Positions 1-8,494 of a DNA stretch of 64,000 bases are shown in pieces. Numbering within the stretch: position 1 is the stretch's first letter; the number at the start of each line of letters is the position of its first letter. Origin of the DNA: DATJFQ01 sp035492775 (GTDB lineage: Bacteria; Acidobacteriota; Vicinamibacteria; Vicinamibacterales; 2-12-FULL-66-21); assembly GCA_035492775.1 (NCBI GenBank), contig DATJIW010000003.1:47004-111003 (forward strand). The letters are read 5' to 3'. The notes under the pieces were generated by a model. It saw only the letters and a list, made by a program, of their open reading frames with translations. It did not search any database and was not told where the DNA came from. Both the position numbers and the translations under genes were made by a program.

Positions 1-2695
1 CGAGCAGCACGAGGGACCCGCCGAATGACACCGGATCGTACGCGCCGATGCCGAACAGCTGCGACCGCAGCAGCTGCGCGGCAGCGATCGCGGCGGGGAA
101 GCCGATCGCCAGCCCGATTGCGAGCTGCACGAGTGCCCCGCGGATGATGCCCTTCAGGACGTCTCCACGATTCGCGCCGATCGCCATCCGAATCCCGATT
201 TCACGCGTTCGACGCGACACCGAGTACGCGGTGACCCCGTAGAGACCGAGGCACGCCAGGAGCAGCGCCATCACGCCGAACGCTGCCGTCAGACGTGCCA
301 TCAACGCGTCTCCCGTGAACTGCCGCGCGATCTGTTCGTCGAGCGTCATGACCCTTTCGACGGTGATGTGACGGTCTACTTCGGCAAGTGCCTGCCGAAC
401 CTGCGCCTCGATGTCCTGCGCCGTTCCCGATACCACGAGTTCCAACGAGTTCGGATACTGCGATCGATCGAGCGCGTTGTCGGCGCTTCCCGTGCTGGCT
501 GCCCGCGAGCGCTGAAGGAACGGGAGGAAAAACATCGGCGGCTGCGCGCTCCGGCCATCCTGGTAGGTCGCATTGCCGACCACGCCGACGATTTGGAGAA
601 TGCGGTTCGAGGGCGTCGAGCCGAACCCGATGTGGCGGCCGATGGGGTCCGCGTCTCCAAAGAACTTCCGGGCGAACGTCGCCGAGACCACGGCCACGGG
701 CGCCGAGTCGGGCGTGTCCGCCTGGGTGAACGCGCGACCGCGCAGCAGCGGTGTCCCGATCGTCTCGAAGTAGCCGGTGCTCACACGGTCCCACGACGCA
801 TTCAGCTGCTCGTCGCTCCCATGACCGTCGACGGAGATGAGAGAGGACCAGTTGTCGCCGGACATCGGGCTGTAAAGGGAAAACGCCGCATGCGTAACCC
901 CGGGCACTCCCAGCAGCCGTTCCTGCATTCGAGCGTAAACGGCGGCCAGGCGCTCGCGCGGGATCGACTGCAGCGATGGCGCCAGATCGACGATCACTCG
1001 CGAGGTGCGCTCGAATCCGAAGTCCTGCGCCTGCAGGTTCAGCAGCGTGCGCGCGAGGAGGCCGGCGCACGACACCAGCACCAGCGAGACGGCGATCTGC
1101 ACCGCGACCAGGCCGCGGCGGAGCCGTCCGCCGCGCTCCACCGTCGCTCGATTTGCGCCGCGCATCGCCTCGATCGGATCCGTGCGCGATGCGAGCGCCG
1201 CCGGCGCAATGCCGAACAGCACGCCGGTCGCAAGGGATACGGCGCAGGCGACGAGCACGACGGCGGGCGATGGCGACGGATCGACCGGCAGTGCCGTGCC
1301 GCGCATCGCGATGGCGATGACGGTTCTCGCGCCGGCGTAAGCGATCCAGATGCCCGCCACGCCTCCGGCGGACGCGAGGAGAACACTCTCGATCAGCGCC
1401 TGCCGGAGGAGGCGTGCACGGGGTGCTCCGAGCGCGACACGCACGGCCGTCTCCGTCCGGCGGGCCATTCCGCGCGCGAGCAGCAGGTTCGCCAGGTTGG
1501 CACAGGCGATCAGCAAGACGGCCGCCGCGATGCCCTGCAGCAGCTTCAGCCCCGGCGCTGCGCTGTCAGTGAACGCTCGAACGCCTGTCGCCGCGGACGT
1601 CAGGGCGACGTGCTGTCGCGGCAGCTCGCGTCTTTCTTCAGCGGTCCAGTCGAGATTGTCCGCAAGCCAATGCTGGAGCGACGACGTGAGCTTTGCGTTC
1701 ACGGGAGCGAGCGCCGTGTCGGGCCTCAAGCGGCCGACGACATACAGCCAGTTCGATCCCTTGACGGTCAGCAGATGTGCGGCGGGCTGGAGCAGCGGCT
1801 CGTTCGAGAGCGGAATCCAGAGATCAGGCGGATCCGGCCGGATCGTCTCGCCGTAGAACGTTTGCGGCGCGACGCCAATCAGGATGGCCGGGAAACCGTT
1901 CAGACTGATCCGCGCGCCGATCACCGCTGGGTTCCGGTTGAAGCGCTCGTTCCACGCCCGATAGCTGATGACCGCCGTCGTTGGAGCTCCCGGCCGGTCA
2001 TCGTCCGGCTGAAGCAGCCGTCCCGCGGCCGGAACGAGTTCGAACGTCTGAAAGTAATTGCCGGAGACGAACGACGCGTAAATCGTCTCGTCGGGCCCCT
2101 GCACGTCTGACCGTCCGATGGTGACACTTCTGGCGTGTGCCTGGAATGCGGCGAGATTCGTGAACTCTGGCGTCGAGTCGCGCAGATGACGGTAGAGGTC
2201 GTACGAAAAGAGCGAGTATGCGCCGGCGAGACCGGAGTTGACGCAGCAGGCATCGGTGTCGCCGAGGCGGTACAGCTCGGTGGGTCGCGGCACCGGGAGC
2301 GTTTCGACCAGCATCCGATCGATCAGCGTGAAGATCGCCATGTTGCCGCCGATGCCGACCGCGAGCGTGGCGACGGCGACCGCCGTGAACCCCGGTGCGG
2401 CGAGCAGGCGGCGAATCGTGAGCGCGAGGTCCATCTTCAATCCGCGCCAGAGTCCCATATACGTCCTCCAGATGCGTGCGGCCGGCACGCGCAGCCGGTC
2501 CAGCAGGAGCGGCGGAATGGATTCGATGACTTGCCGGCGAGCCCATCGCGCCGCCTCGCGGTCGCCGCCGACGGCTGCGAGCCCCGCCGTCTCGTCGTCG
2601 TAGTCCGTGAGGATCGCGTCGCGGTGGCGCCGTGAGGCCGCGAGGGCGAGCAGACGCCGGGCGACGGGCGCGATGGGCCGGCGACCGCCAGTCAT
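1..2695 (-). CDS. ADOP-type ABC transporter permease, 3' end beyond window
   Basis: MacB/FtsX-like permease of the acidobacterial duplicated orphan permease (ADOP) type. The start ATG at 2695 overlaps the stop of the upstream PadR gene (ATGA). An N-terminal segment of about 80 residues precedes the first membrane helix, which carries the typical AAPGFTAVAVATLAVGIGG signature. After that comes the periplasmic MacB core and a second permease half. The frame is still open at base 1, where it reads LFGIGAYDPVSFGGSLVLL, matching the last helix of the family, so only about 30 residues are missing. No ATPase gene is adjacent, as usual for ADOPs. The substrate is unknown. The PadR-permease pairing suggests repression by the neighbouring regulator. 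The family call is firm; the function is not known. Confidence 0.93.
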   Translation of the reverse strand, partial: MTGGRRPIAPVARRLLALAASRRHRDAILTDYDDETAGLAAVGGDREAARWARRQVIESIPPLLLDRLRVPAARIWRTYMGLWRGLKMDLALTIRRLLAAPGFTAVAVATLAVGIGGNMAIFTLIDRMLVETLPVPRPTELYRLGDTDACCVNSGLAGAYSLFSYDLYRHLRDSTPEFTNLAAFQAHARSVTIGRSDVQGPDETIYASFVSGNYFQTFELVPAAGRLLQPDDDRPGAPTTAVISYRAWNERFNRNPAVIGARISLNGFPAILIGVAPQTFYGETIRPDPPDLWIPLSNEPLLQPAAHLLTVKGSNWLYVVGRLRPDTALAPVNAKLTSSLQHWLADNLDWTAEERRELPRQHVALTSAATGVRAFTDSAAPGLKLLQGIAAAVLLIACANLANLLLARGMARRTETAVRVALGAPRARLLRQALIESVLLASAGGVAGIWIAYAGARTVIAIAMRGTALPVDPSPSPAVVLVACAVSLATGVLFGIAPAALASRTDPIEAMRGANRATVERGGRLRRGLVAVQIAVSLVLVSCAGLLARTLLNLQAQDFGFERTSRVIVDLAPSLQSIPRERLAAVYARMQERLLGVPGVTHAAFSLYSPMSGDNWSSLISVDGHGSDEQLNASWDRVSTGYFETIGTPLLRGRAFTQADTPDSAPVAVVSATFARKFFGDADPIGRHIGFGSTPSNRILQIVGVVGNATYQDGRSAQPPMFFLPFLQRSRAASTGSADNALDRSQYPNSLELVVSGTAQDIEAQVRQALAEVDRHITVERVMTLDEQIARQFTGDALMARLTAAFGVMALLLACLGLYGVTAYSVSRRTREIGIRMAIGANRGDVLKGIIRGALVQLAIGLAIGFPAAIAAAQLLRSQLFGIGAYDPVSFGGSLVLL

Positions 2696-3024
2696 CTGGG
2701 CTCCGTCCGCGACTTCCAGCCCTGCATCATCCGCGCAAGCATGGCGGTCGAATGGGCGAGCGCACGGTCGCCGGCAGCGGTCAGCACGAAGCATTTCCGC
2801 GCCCGGCCCCCCTGCACGGGCAGTGGCGGCGACAGCTGGTGGCGCACGAGACCCTTGTCTTCGAGCCGCGACAGCGTGGCATAAACCGCGCCGATCGCGA
2901 CTCCGCGCCGCGTGCGAGCCTCGATGTCGTGCCGGATGGAGATGCCGTACGCCTCGTCGCCCAGGTGTGCCAGCGCCAGCATGACGTAGAGCTCGAACTC
3001 GCCCAGAAAATCGCCCTTTGGCAT
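2692..3024 (-). CDS. PadR family transcriptional regulator
   Basis: A 110-residue winged-helix repressor of the PadR family. It starts MPKGDFLGEFELYVMLALAHL, shows the helix-turn-helix/wing signature GAVYATLSRLEDKGLV near residues 44-60, and then a basic wing with a short C-terminal dimerisation helix. It overlaps the downstream ADOP permease by four bases, so the two are co-transcribed. In this phylum PadR-ADOP pairs are very common and the regulator is presumed to control the permease. It is divergent from the transhydrogenase genes across a 129-base intergenic region. The ligand cannot be read from the sequence. Confidence 0.93.
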   Translation of the reverse strand: MPKGDFLGEFELYVMLALAHLGDEAYGISIRHDIEARTRRGVAIGAVYATLSRLEDKGLVRHQLSPPLPVQGGRARKCFVLTAAGDRALAHSTAMLARMMQGWKSRTEPR

Positions 3025-3093
3025 CGTTGTCCTGCGGGATCCGTCTCGTTTCTTCTACAAACGCGTACTTAGACGAACCGAACGGCGAAAGAG

Positions 3094-3123
3094 TTGCCGT
3101 CCGGTCGGACAATCGGATTAGTA
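3094..3123 (+). promoter_or_regulatory. Candidate promoter of the transhydrogenase genes
   Basis: TTGCCG at 3094-3099 and TTAGTA at 3118-3123 are separated by 18 bases, 31 bases ahead of the pntAB start. A short palindrome GTCCG-GT-CGGAC (3099-3110) lies in the spacer and could be an operator. This is pattern matching only; the -10 is weak. Confidence 0.3.
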
Positions 3124-3153
3124 TTCGCCTGACCGTCCATTCACGGAGCCGCC

Positions 3154-3456
3154 ATGCCGACAACTGACATCTGGTCGATGCTGTTTGTGTTCATGCTCGC
3201 CACGTTCGTGGGTCTCCAGGTCATCCGGAACGTGTCGCGGCTGCTGCACACGCCCCTGATGTCGCTGACGAACGCGATTTCGGCCATCGCCGTGGTGGAG
3301 TCGATCTCCATCACCGGCGCGAACTACCCGACGCCGATCCGAATCCTCGGGCTCATTGCCGTGTTTGCGTCGATTACGAACATCGTCAGCGGATTCCTCA
3401 TCACCGACCGGATGCTCAAGATGTTCAAGACGACGCGGCAGGGAGACGCCCGATGA
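3154..3456 (+). CDS. pntAB: NAD(P) transhydrogenase, membrane alpha-2 subunit
   Basis: A 100-residue membrane protein corresponding to the transmembrane part of the alpha subunit in the three-subunit form of proton-translocating transhydrogenase. It has about three hydrophobic helices and the conserved stretch LMSLTNAISAIAVVESI, which is diagnostic of the family. A GGAG ribosome site lies 6 bases before the ATG. The stop overlaps the start of the beta subunit (ATGA at 3453), showing translational coupling. The NAD(H)-binding alpha-1 subunit, normally encoded directly upstream, is not here; the upstream gene is a divergent PadR regulator. With its partner this subunit would form the proton channel that links NADH-to-NADP+ hydride transfer to the proton gradient. 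Confidence 0.95.
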   Translation: MPTTDIWSMLFVFMLATFVGLQVIRNVSRLLHTPLMSLTNAISAIAVVESISITGANYPTPIRILGLIAVFASITNIVSGFLITDRMLKMFKTTRQGDAR

Positions 3457-4868
3457 TCGCAGGTTTCATCGTGCCGTTCGCCTATCTGGTGGCGACGGTT
3501 CTGTTCATTTTGTCGCTGCGGTGGATGAACGATCCGAAGACGGCGCGCCAGGCCGTCTTCGCGGGAGTCATCGCGATGGCCATCGCGATAGGCGCCACCT
3601 GGATCGAGCCGCAAGTCGTCAATCACCTCTGGATCGTCCTCGGCATCGCGGCCGGCGTCGCGCTCGGCATTCCGCTGTCGAAGGTCCCCCTCACGGCGGT
3701 GCCGCAGCGGACCGCGCTCTCGCACGCGTTCGGCGGCGCAGCCGCGGGCCTGGTGGGCGTCGCGTACTACTACCTGTGGTGGAGCACAAACCCCGGCCAG
3801 CTCACGCCGTTCCGGACGACGGCGCTCATTACGGAGAACATCCTGGGGTTCCTGACCTTCACCGGCAGTCTGATGGCCGCGGGCAAGCTCCAGGAGGTGA
3901 AGTGGATACCGCAGAGGCCGGTCACCTACAAAGGCCAGAACATCGTCAACATCGCCTTGCTCATCGCCGCCGCCTCGATCGGCGTCTGGGTCGTCCTGAA
4001 CCCGACCACCGCGCTCGCTGCCCGCCTGTTCCCGGTCGTCGTGCTGCTCGCGCTGCTCTTCGGCATCCTGCTGATCATCCCGATCGGAGGAGCCGACATG
4101 CCGACCGTAATTGCGATCCTCAATTCCTATGCGGGGCTCTCGGCCTGCGCGCTCGGGTTCGTGGTGGACAACAAGCTGCTGGTGACGGCTGGCGCGCTCG
4201 ACGGATCGAGCGGTCTCATTCTTGCCGTCATCATGTGTAAAGCGATGAATCGTTCCTTCACGAACGTGCTGTTCGGCGCTTTCGGCCAGGTGAAGGCGAC
4301 AGCGGCAACCGGAGAGCAGAAGACCGTGAAGAGCGCGACACCGCAGGACGTGGCCGACCTCCTCACGAACGCGGACCGCGTCGTGATCATTCCAGGGTAT
4401 GGAATGGCCGTCGCGCAGGCGCAGCACCGCGTGCACGAACTGTACGATCAGCTCACCAAGCGCGGGATCGACGTGAAGTTCGCCATCCATCCGGTCGCCG
4501 GCCGCATGCCCGGGCACATGAACGTGCTGCTCGCGGAGGCGGACATTCCGTACGAATCGCTCATCGAGATGGACGATATCAATCCCGACATGCCGCAGAC
4601 GGACGTCTGTCTGGTCGTGGGTGCCAATGACGTCGTCAATCCCGCGGCCCGCCACGACAAGGGCAGCCCGATCTTCGGCATGCCGATCATCGATGCGGAT
4701 CGGGCGCACACGATCGTCGCCATCAAGCGTTCGATGAACCCGGGGTTTGCCGGCATCGACAACGAGCTGTATTACGACGACAAGACGCTGATGGCGTTTG
4801 GAGACGCGAAGCAAGTGCTGGGCGACGTCGTGAAGGCCGTCGCCGGCGAGAGCGCAACGGTACATTGA
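3453..4868 (+). CDS. pntB: NAD(P) transhydrogenase beta subunit
   Basis: A 471-residue beta subunit. The first 280 residues or so are membrane helices, including the conserved segment GGADMPTVIAILNSYAGLS around 212-230. The C-terminal domain III binds NADP(H): the nucleotide motif GYGMAVAQAQH is at about 315-325, followed by HPVAGRMPGHMNVLLAEA and GANDVVNPAA. The length is typical for the family. It overlaps pntAB by four bases. The product is cytoplasmic-membrane bound and drives NADPH formation using the proton motive force. It can work only if a separate alpha-1 (PntAA) subunit is encoded elsewhere in the genome. Confidence 0.97.
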   Translation: MIAGFIVPFAYLVATVLFILSLRWMNDPKTARQAVFAGVIAMAIAIGATWIEPQVVNHLWIVLGIAAGVALGIPLSKVPLTAVPQRTALSHAFGGAAAGLVGVAYYYLWWSTNPGQLTPFRTTALITENILGFLTFTGSLMAAGKLQEVKWIPQRPVTYKGQNIVNIALLIAAASIGVWVVLNPTTALAARLFPVVVLLALLFGILLIIPIGGADMPTVIAILNSYAGLSACALGFVVDNKLLVTAGALDGSSGLILAVIMCKAMNRSFTNVLFGAFGQVKATAATGEQKTVKSATPQDVADLLTNADRVVIIPGYGMAVAQAQHRVHELYDQLTKRGIDVKFAIHPVAGRMPGHMNVLLAEADIPYESLIEMDDINPDMPQTDVCLVVGANDVVNPAARHDKGSPIFGMPIIDADRAHTIVAIKRSMNPGFAGIDNELYYDDKTLMAFGDAKQVLGDVVKAVAGESATVH

Positions 4869-4881
4869 GGGTCACTCGCTT

Positions 4882-4966
4882 AATTCCCAATTCCCAACTC
4901 CCATATCTCGAATCCGATTCTGACGCGAACAGATTTGGCCTTGATGGGAGTTGGGAATTGGGAGTT
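4882..4966. repeat. Long inverted repeat downstream of pntB
   Basis: The arms 4882-4904 and 4944-4966 are complementary over 22 of 23 bases, with a 39-base spacer. Each arm is built from 7-base units, AATTCCC twice then AACTCCC on the left. The AT-rich arms contrast with the GC-rich surroundings. The element begins 13 bases after the pntB stop, so it may act as a transcript end or 3' stability hairpin. It may also be a dispersed REP-like element; no other copy was found by eye in this window. Confidence 0.8.
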
Positions 4967-5112
4967 ATCAGCGAAGAGACAAATTCTGCAATCGGCCAGA
5001 CAATTCTGCGGGGGCACTCAATCTCTGCTGTGGCCGCATCTGGTTCAAATCTGCGGGTTTGCGGCCCTTCGCACTTGGCACGCGTGCGGCATTGCACGGA
5101 TGCGGAGGGATC

Positions 5113-5544
5113 GTGCAGAGACACGTCGAACCGCTCGATGCCGGTCGCGCCCGGAGTTCAACCGTCCTCATCATCGAGGAGCCGGGCGTGCGGGACGTGT
5201 ATCCCGAGTACCTCGATTTCTGTGGATTCAAAGTGCTGAGCGCGAGCGGAGCGGTGGAGGCGCTGCACCTGGCCCAGGCACACCGGCCCGACGTGATTCT
5301 GATCGACATCGCGCGCATGGCCGCCGACACCGGCTGGGAAGCGGTCCGCGCGCTCAAAACGCTGGCCACGACCGCGGCGATTCCGATTGTCGCGCTCATC
5401 AACCTCGCGTCCGGGCAGGGCTCGGACGAAGCGCGCGCCGCCGGCGCCGATGTCTGCCTGTCGAAGCCATGCGTGCCGTCGCAGATCGCGCGCGCGATCC
5501 GCGCGATGCTGCTCTGGCCGCGCCGCGAACGCCGTTCGGCCTGA
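5113..5544 (+). CDS. Single-domain response regulator-like protein
   Basis: A 143-residue protein consisting of one CheY-like receiver fold. The probable phosphoacceptor is the Asp in DVILIDIAR and the conserved lysine is in CLSKPC. The acidic pair near the N-terminus reads EE (LIIEEPGVRD) instead of the usual DD or ED, and the switch Thr/Ser position reads N (IVALINLA). The start chosen is GTG at 5113 with GGAGG 4 bases upstream, because further upstream the same frame runs through the inverted repeat and has no protein-like character. There is no output domain and no adjacent kinase. It converges on the beta-propeller gene. The unusual residues leave open whether it is phosphorylated. Confidence 0.8.
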   Translation: MQRHVEPLDAGRARSSTVLIIEEPGVRDVYPEYLDFCGFKVLSASGAVEALHLAQAHRPDVILIDIARMAADTGWEAVRALKTLATTAAIPIVALINLASGQGSDEARAAGADVCLSKPCVPSQIARAIRAMLLWPRRERRSA

Positions 5545-5547
5545 GCG

Positions 5548-6525
5548 TTAGTTCTTCTGCTCCTGAATGGCGACGCCCCACGTCCCGTCGCCCGTCGGAA
5601 TCGTCGCCACAGCCTTCCTGGATGCCGTATCTATAACGGTGATGTTGTTCGAGATCCCGTTCGCGGTGTAGAGCCGCGACCCGTCGCGCGTCAGCGCGAC
5701 GCCCCAGGGCCGTTCGCCGGTCGGAATCGTCGACACCACGCGACCGGCCGCCGCATCGAGCACCATCACGCTGTTGCCGTGTCCGGTCGCGACGTACACC
5801 CAGTTGCCGTCCGGCGAGACCGCGACACCGACCGGGTGTGCGGGCGGAGGAAGGTGGACCGACCGGATCGGCTTGTGACGGATCGTATCCACTTCGGTGA
5901 CGCTGCCGCCGATCTCCGCCGTGACCCACGCATGGCGGCCGTCGGGAGTGAAGGCCGCGGCCCTGGGGCGGGGGTCCACGAGGAAGCTCGATACGACCTT
6001 CAACTGCCGAACGTCGATGACGGACACCGTGTTGCTCGTTTCGGCGGTGATGTAGACCCAGCGGCCGTTCGGGCTGATTGCGACACCTTCGGGCTCGATC
6101 CCGACGATGAGCGTCGCGAGGAGTTTTCCGGTCGGCAGGTCTGTGACGGTTGCCGTGCCGGCGTCCTCGTTGGCGGCGATCAGGCGTTTGCCGTCGCCGG
6201 TCAGCACGAAGCGCTCCGGATCCGATCCGGCGGGGTGGTGATCGAGGATGTTCCCGGTCGCCGGATCGACGGCGACGATCGCGTCACCGGGCCCCTGCTT
6301 GTTCAGCTGATCGTCACTCAACGCGACGTAGAGGCGGCCGTTCCGGAAATCGATCCCGCGCGCCCGGTATCCCACCTTGATCGTATTGACGACCCTGTTC
6401 GTCGCGCCGTCGATGACCGAAACGCTGTGGGCGCGCTCGTTGCTCGCATAAATGCGGTACGGCACCGAGGCCGGCGCGGGAGGAGCCAGAGCTGCAAGCA
6501 GAGCCAATGCAATGACGGCTTTCAT
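5548..6525 (-). CDS. YVTN-type beta-propeller protein of a PQQ alcohol-oxidation system
   Basis: A 325-residue secreted protein with an N-terminal signal peptide (residues 1-20) followed by about seven propeller repeats. Each has a pattern such as GVAVSPDGNWVYVATGHGNSVMVLD. It resembles the beta-propeller family associated with PQQ-dependent catabolism (recalled as TIGR03866). It is the last gene of the 11-gene methanol/alcohol oxidation operon and its start overlaps the preceding gene by four bases. The biochemical role of these propellers is not established. A periplasmic accessory or scaffold for the dehydrogenase or its cytochromes is an inference from context. Confidence 0.85.
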   Translation of the reverse strand: MKAVIALALLAALAPPAPASVPYRIYASNERAHSVSVIDGATNRVVNTIKVGYRARGIDFRNGRLYVALSDDQLNKQGPGDAIVAVDPATGNILDHHPAGSDPERFVLTGDGKRLIAANEDAGTATVTDLPTGKLLATLIVGIEPEGVAISPNGRWVYITAETSNTVSVIDVRQLKVVSSFLVDPRPRAAAFTPDGRHAWVTAEIGGSVTEVDTIRHKPIRSVHLPPPAHPVGVAVSPDGNWVYVATGHGNSVMVLDAAAGRVVSTIPTGERPWGVALTRDGSRLYTANGISNNITVIDTASRKAVATIPTGDGTWGVAIQEQKN

Positions 6526-7187
6526 GCTGCAGGTACCTGCGCGACCACTTTCTCACCCTCGGAAGTCTTCTGGACAACGTACAAGGGTTGCTGCAGCACG
6601 CCATTTCGAAACGACAGCGACGCGCCTTTGTGGCCGTCGAATTGAAGGTTGGCGATCGACTCGCACGGCGTCCCGGTGGCGCGCAGGGCGGCCTCGACCG
6701 AGGCTTTGACCGCGACCCACCCGAGCCACGCGCCGTCACCCATCGGCTGGTGGAACTGCCGCGTGAATCGTTCGTTGAGATCCACGCCTCCGAACTGTTT
6801 CAGCGACGGATGCCAGACGGCAATTCGGTACTCTCCGTCTTTCCCGGATTGCTTTTTCCAGTCGACGAGCGCCGCGGTCTTTGCGTCCGCCGTCGGCGCG
6901 AGCTGGAACGTGCAGCCAGTCCCGGACCGGAGCGCGACGCCTCCCGCCTCGTACACGATCGTGGCGAACGCCGCTGTCGCGCGGGGTTCGACGCGGACCG
7001 TTCGTCCGAGCAGTGCCGCCGTTCGCTGCGCTTCGTTCGCGCCCAGATGGACGCCGTTGTCCACGTCGGGCGGGGCGCCGCTCGACGTCCATACCAGTAC
7101 GATGGCGTCTGCGGCTGCCCCGGCGTGAACCTGGAGCAGCAGTGCGGCGGCAACGACGAATGCAACGACCACGAACGAGGTGCGCAT
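6522..7187 (-). CDS. Short PQQ-system substrate-binding-like protein
   Basis: A 221-residue exported protein with a clear signal peptide (MRTSFVVVAFVVAAALLLQ). The C-terminal half matches the pattern of the ABC-type binding proteins encoded with PQQ alcohol dehydrogenases (recalled as TIGR03863). It has an RF-R-F-PM segment, then a WxGWVAVKA helix, and near the end LSFRNGVLQQPLYVV. The family is usually clearly longer, so this copy appears to have lost part of the Leu/Ile/Val-binding-like fold. No ABC permease or ATPase is nearby. It is coupled to the downstream propeller gene (ATGA) and starts 4 bases after the cytochrome gene ends. The role is unknown. Confidence 0.7.
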   Translation of the reverse strand: MRTSFVVVAFVVAAALLLQVHAGAAADAIVLVWTSSGAPPDVDNGVHLGANEAQRTAALLGRTVRVEPRATAAFATIVYEAGGVALRSGTGCTFQLAPTADAKTAALVDWKKQSGKDGEYRIAVWHPSLKQFGGVDLNERFTRQFHQPMGDGAWLGWVAVKASVEAALRATGTPCESIANLQFDGHKGASLSFRNGVLQQPLYVVQKTSEGEKVVAQVPAA

Positions 7188-7191
7188 CCAG

Positions 7192-7590
7192 CTATCGAAG
7201 CGTGTAAAGGTACGCGGTGATGTCTTTCGCGTCTTGATCCGTCACCCCGAGATCCGGCATGACGTTCTTCGGATCGATTTGCTGCGGCTTCTTGATCCAG
7301 AGTTCCATGTTGTCCGGCGTGTTCGTGAGGTGGCCGCCCAGCACGGTGCGGCTCGCGATGTTGGTCAGCGGCGGCCCGACGGTCGCGTTCGCCCCGTTGA
7401 CACCGGGGATGGTGTGGCAGCCGCCGCACCCGTACTTGTCGATGGCCAGCATGCCCTTCCCGGGATCGCCGCCGGTCAGCGTGCGCGCTTGATCGAACAC
7501 GTTCTGGCGCCGGTCGCGGCACGCCATGGAACCACAAGGCAGAAGCACGGCGACCAGTATGCCGATCGCCAGCCGCCGTTCACCGCGCAT
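7192..7590 (-). CDS. Small c-type cytochrome
   Basis: A 132-residue exported monoheme cytochrome c. The heme motif is CGGCH at about 54-58 and the distal methionine is probably in NVMPDLGVTDQDAKDITAYL, which is the usual class I ending. The N-terminus is hydrophobic and has cysteines in PCGSMAC, so a lipoprotein anchor is possible but the lipobox is not canonical. It overlaps the end of ctaG by 11 bases. It probably shuttles electrons in the periplasm between the PQQ dehydrogenase and the oxidase encoded upstream in the same operon. Confidence 0.9.
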   Translation of the reverse strand: MRGERRLAIGILVAVLLPCGSMACRDRRQNVFDQARTLTGGDPGKGMLAIDKYGCGGCHTIPGVNGANATVGPPLTNIASRTVLGGHLTNTPDNMELWIKKPQQIDPKNVMPDLGVTDQDAKDITAYLYTLR

Positions 7591-8494
7591 GCGGAACCTC
7601 CGGAAAACCGCGCGTCAGCGCGTGCGTCCGGCCGAGCGCCACGCGACGCTCCGATTCGCCGAGCCAAGCCGCAAACAACGCGAGGCCGAGGACGATGAAT
7701 ACCACGCCGGCGGGAATCCACATGAGCAACCCCGCGAGCTGCTGGTCCACGAGTGCATCGACTCCCCAGATGGCGCCCTGCCTCACGTATTCCTCATACC
7801 ACGCCGAGGGCGACACCGTGAAGAGCGCGCCGAGCGCGCCTGTGGAAATCGCGGTCAGGAACACGTACACCACGGCGAGGCCATAGCCCCGCCGCCCGTA
7901 ACGCCCGTGCACCATGCCCCACCAGAACAAGGTCGCGGCAATGACGAACGTGAGGTGTTCGAGCGCGTGGATGCCGGCGTGGCCGAGTGCCGACTCGTAC
8001 AGCACCGGCAGATGCCACACCCAGATGGCGGAGGCCTGGATCAGGAACACCGCAAGCGGTCCAGTCGCCGCATGCCAGCACCAGCTGACGGGACGCCGTC
8101 GAAGAGTGCTCATCACGCGAGTCCGCCGTTCTGGCGACAACGCCCACAACCAGACGAGCAGCGGATGGCCGAACATGATCAGCGGTCCTGCCACGAGCAT
8201 CAGCAGCATGTGCTGGGTCATGTGTACCGAGAGCAGGATCTGGGAGAGCCACGCCACGGGCGACAGCAGCGCGATGGCGATCACGCCATTGCCGGCGAAG
8301 AACGCCGCCGCCTGCCACCCCGCGATGCCGCGTCCCGGGCCCGCCTGCGACCACACGTTTCGGAGACCCCACGCGTAGAGCGCCGTCGTGGCAAGAAGCG
8401 GAACGACGACGAGCGGTTCCCAGGTCCACTCGTGCACCGCCGCAGCCGCGAGATCGTGCGAGGCGTACGCCGACAGGGCGATCACGGATTGCAT
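7580..8494 (-). CDS. ctaG: Cytochrome c oxidase assembly factor CtaG (caa3 type)
   Basis: A 304-residue polytopic membrane protein with about seven helices and the histidine-rich signature HMTQHMLLMLVAGPLIMFG near residues 91-109. A second conserved segment is IHALEHLTFVIAATLFWW. These mark the Bacillus-type CtaG family, which is needed for CuA/CuB assembly or stability of caa3 oxidases. It overlaps both neighbours by about 11-13 bases, indicating tight co-translation with the oxidase subunits. The length fits the family. Confidence 0.92.
   Translation of the reverse strand: MQSVIALSAYASHDLAAAAVHEWTWEPLVVVPLLATTALYAWGLRNVWSQAGPGRGIAGWQAAAFFAGNGVIAIALLSPVAWLSQILLSVHMTQHMLLMLVAGPLIMFGHPLLVWLWALSPERRTRVMSTLRRRPVSWCWHAATGPLAVFLIQASAIWVWHLPVLYESALGHAGIHALEHLTFVIAATLFWWGMVHGRYGRRGYGLAVVYVFLTAISTGALGALFTVSPSAWYEEYVRQGAIWGVDALVDQQLAGLLMWIPAGVVFIVLGLALFAAWLGESERRVALGRTHALTRGFPEVPHAR

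Noticed and set aside
368..2110. Long plus-strand open frame (580 codons)
   Set aside because: It is antisense to the ADOP permease, Arg/Gly/Asp-rich and without any recognisable motif; long false frames are expected at this GC content.
3324..4865. Long minus-strand open frame (513 codons)
   Set aside because: It is antisense to the clearly coding pntB and has a His/Arg/Asp-rich composition typical of shadow frames.
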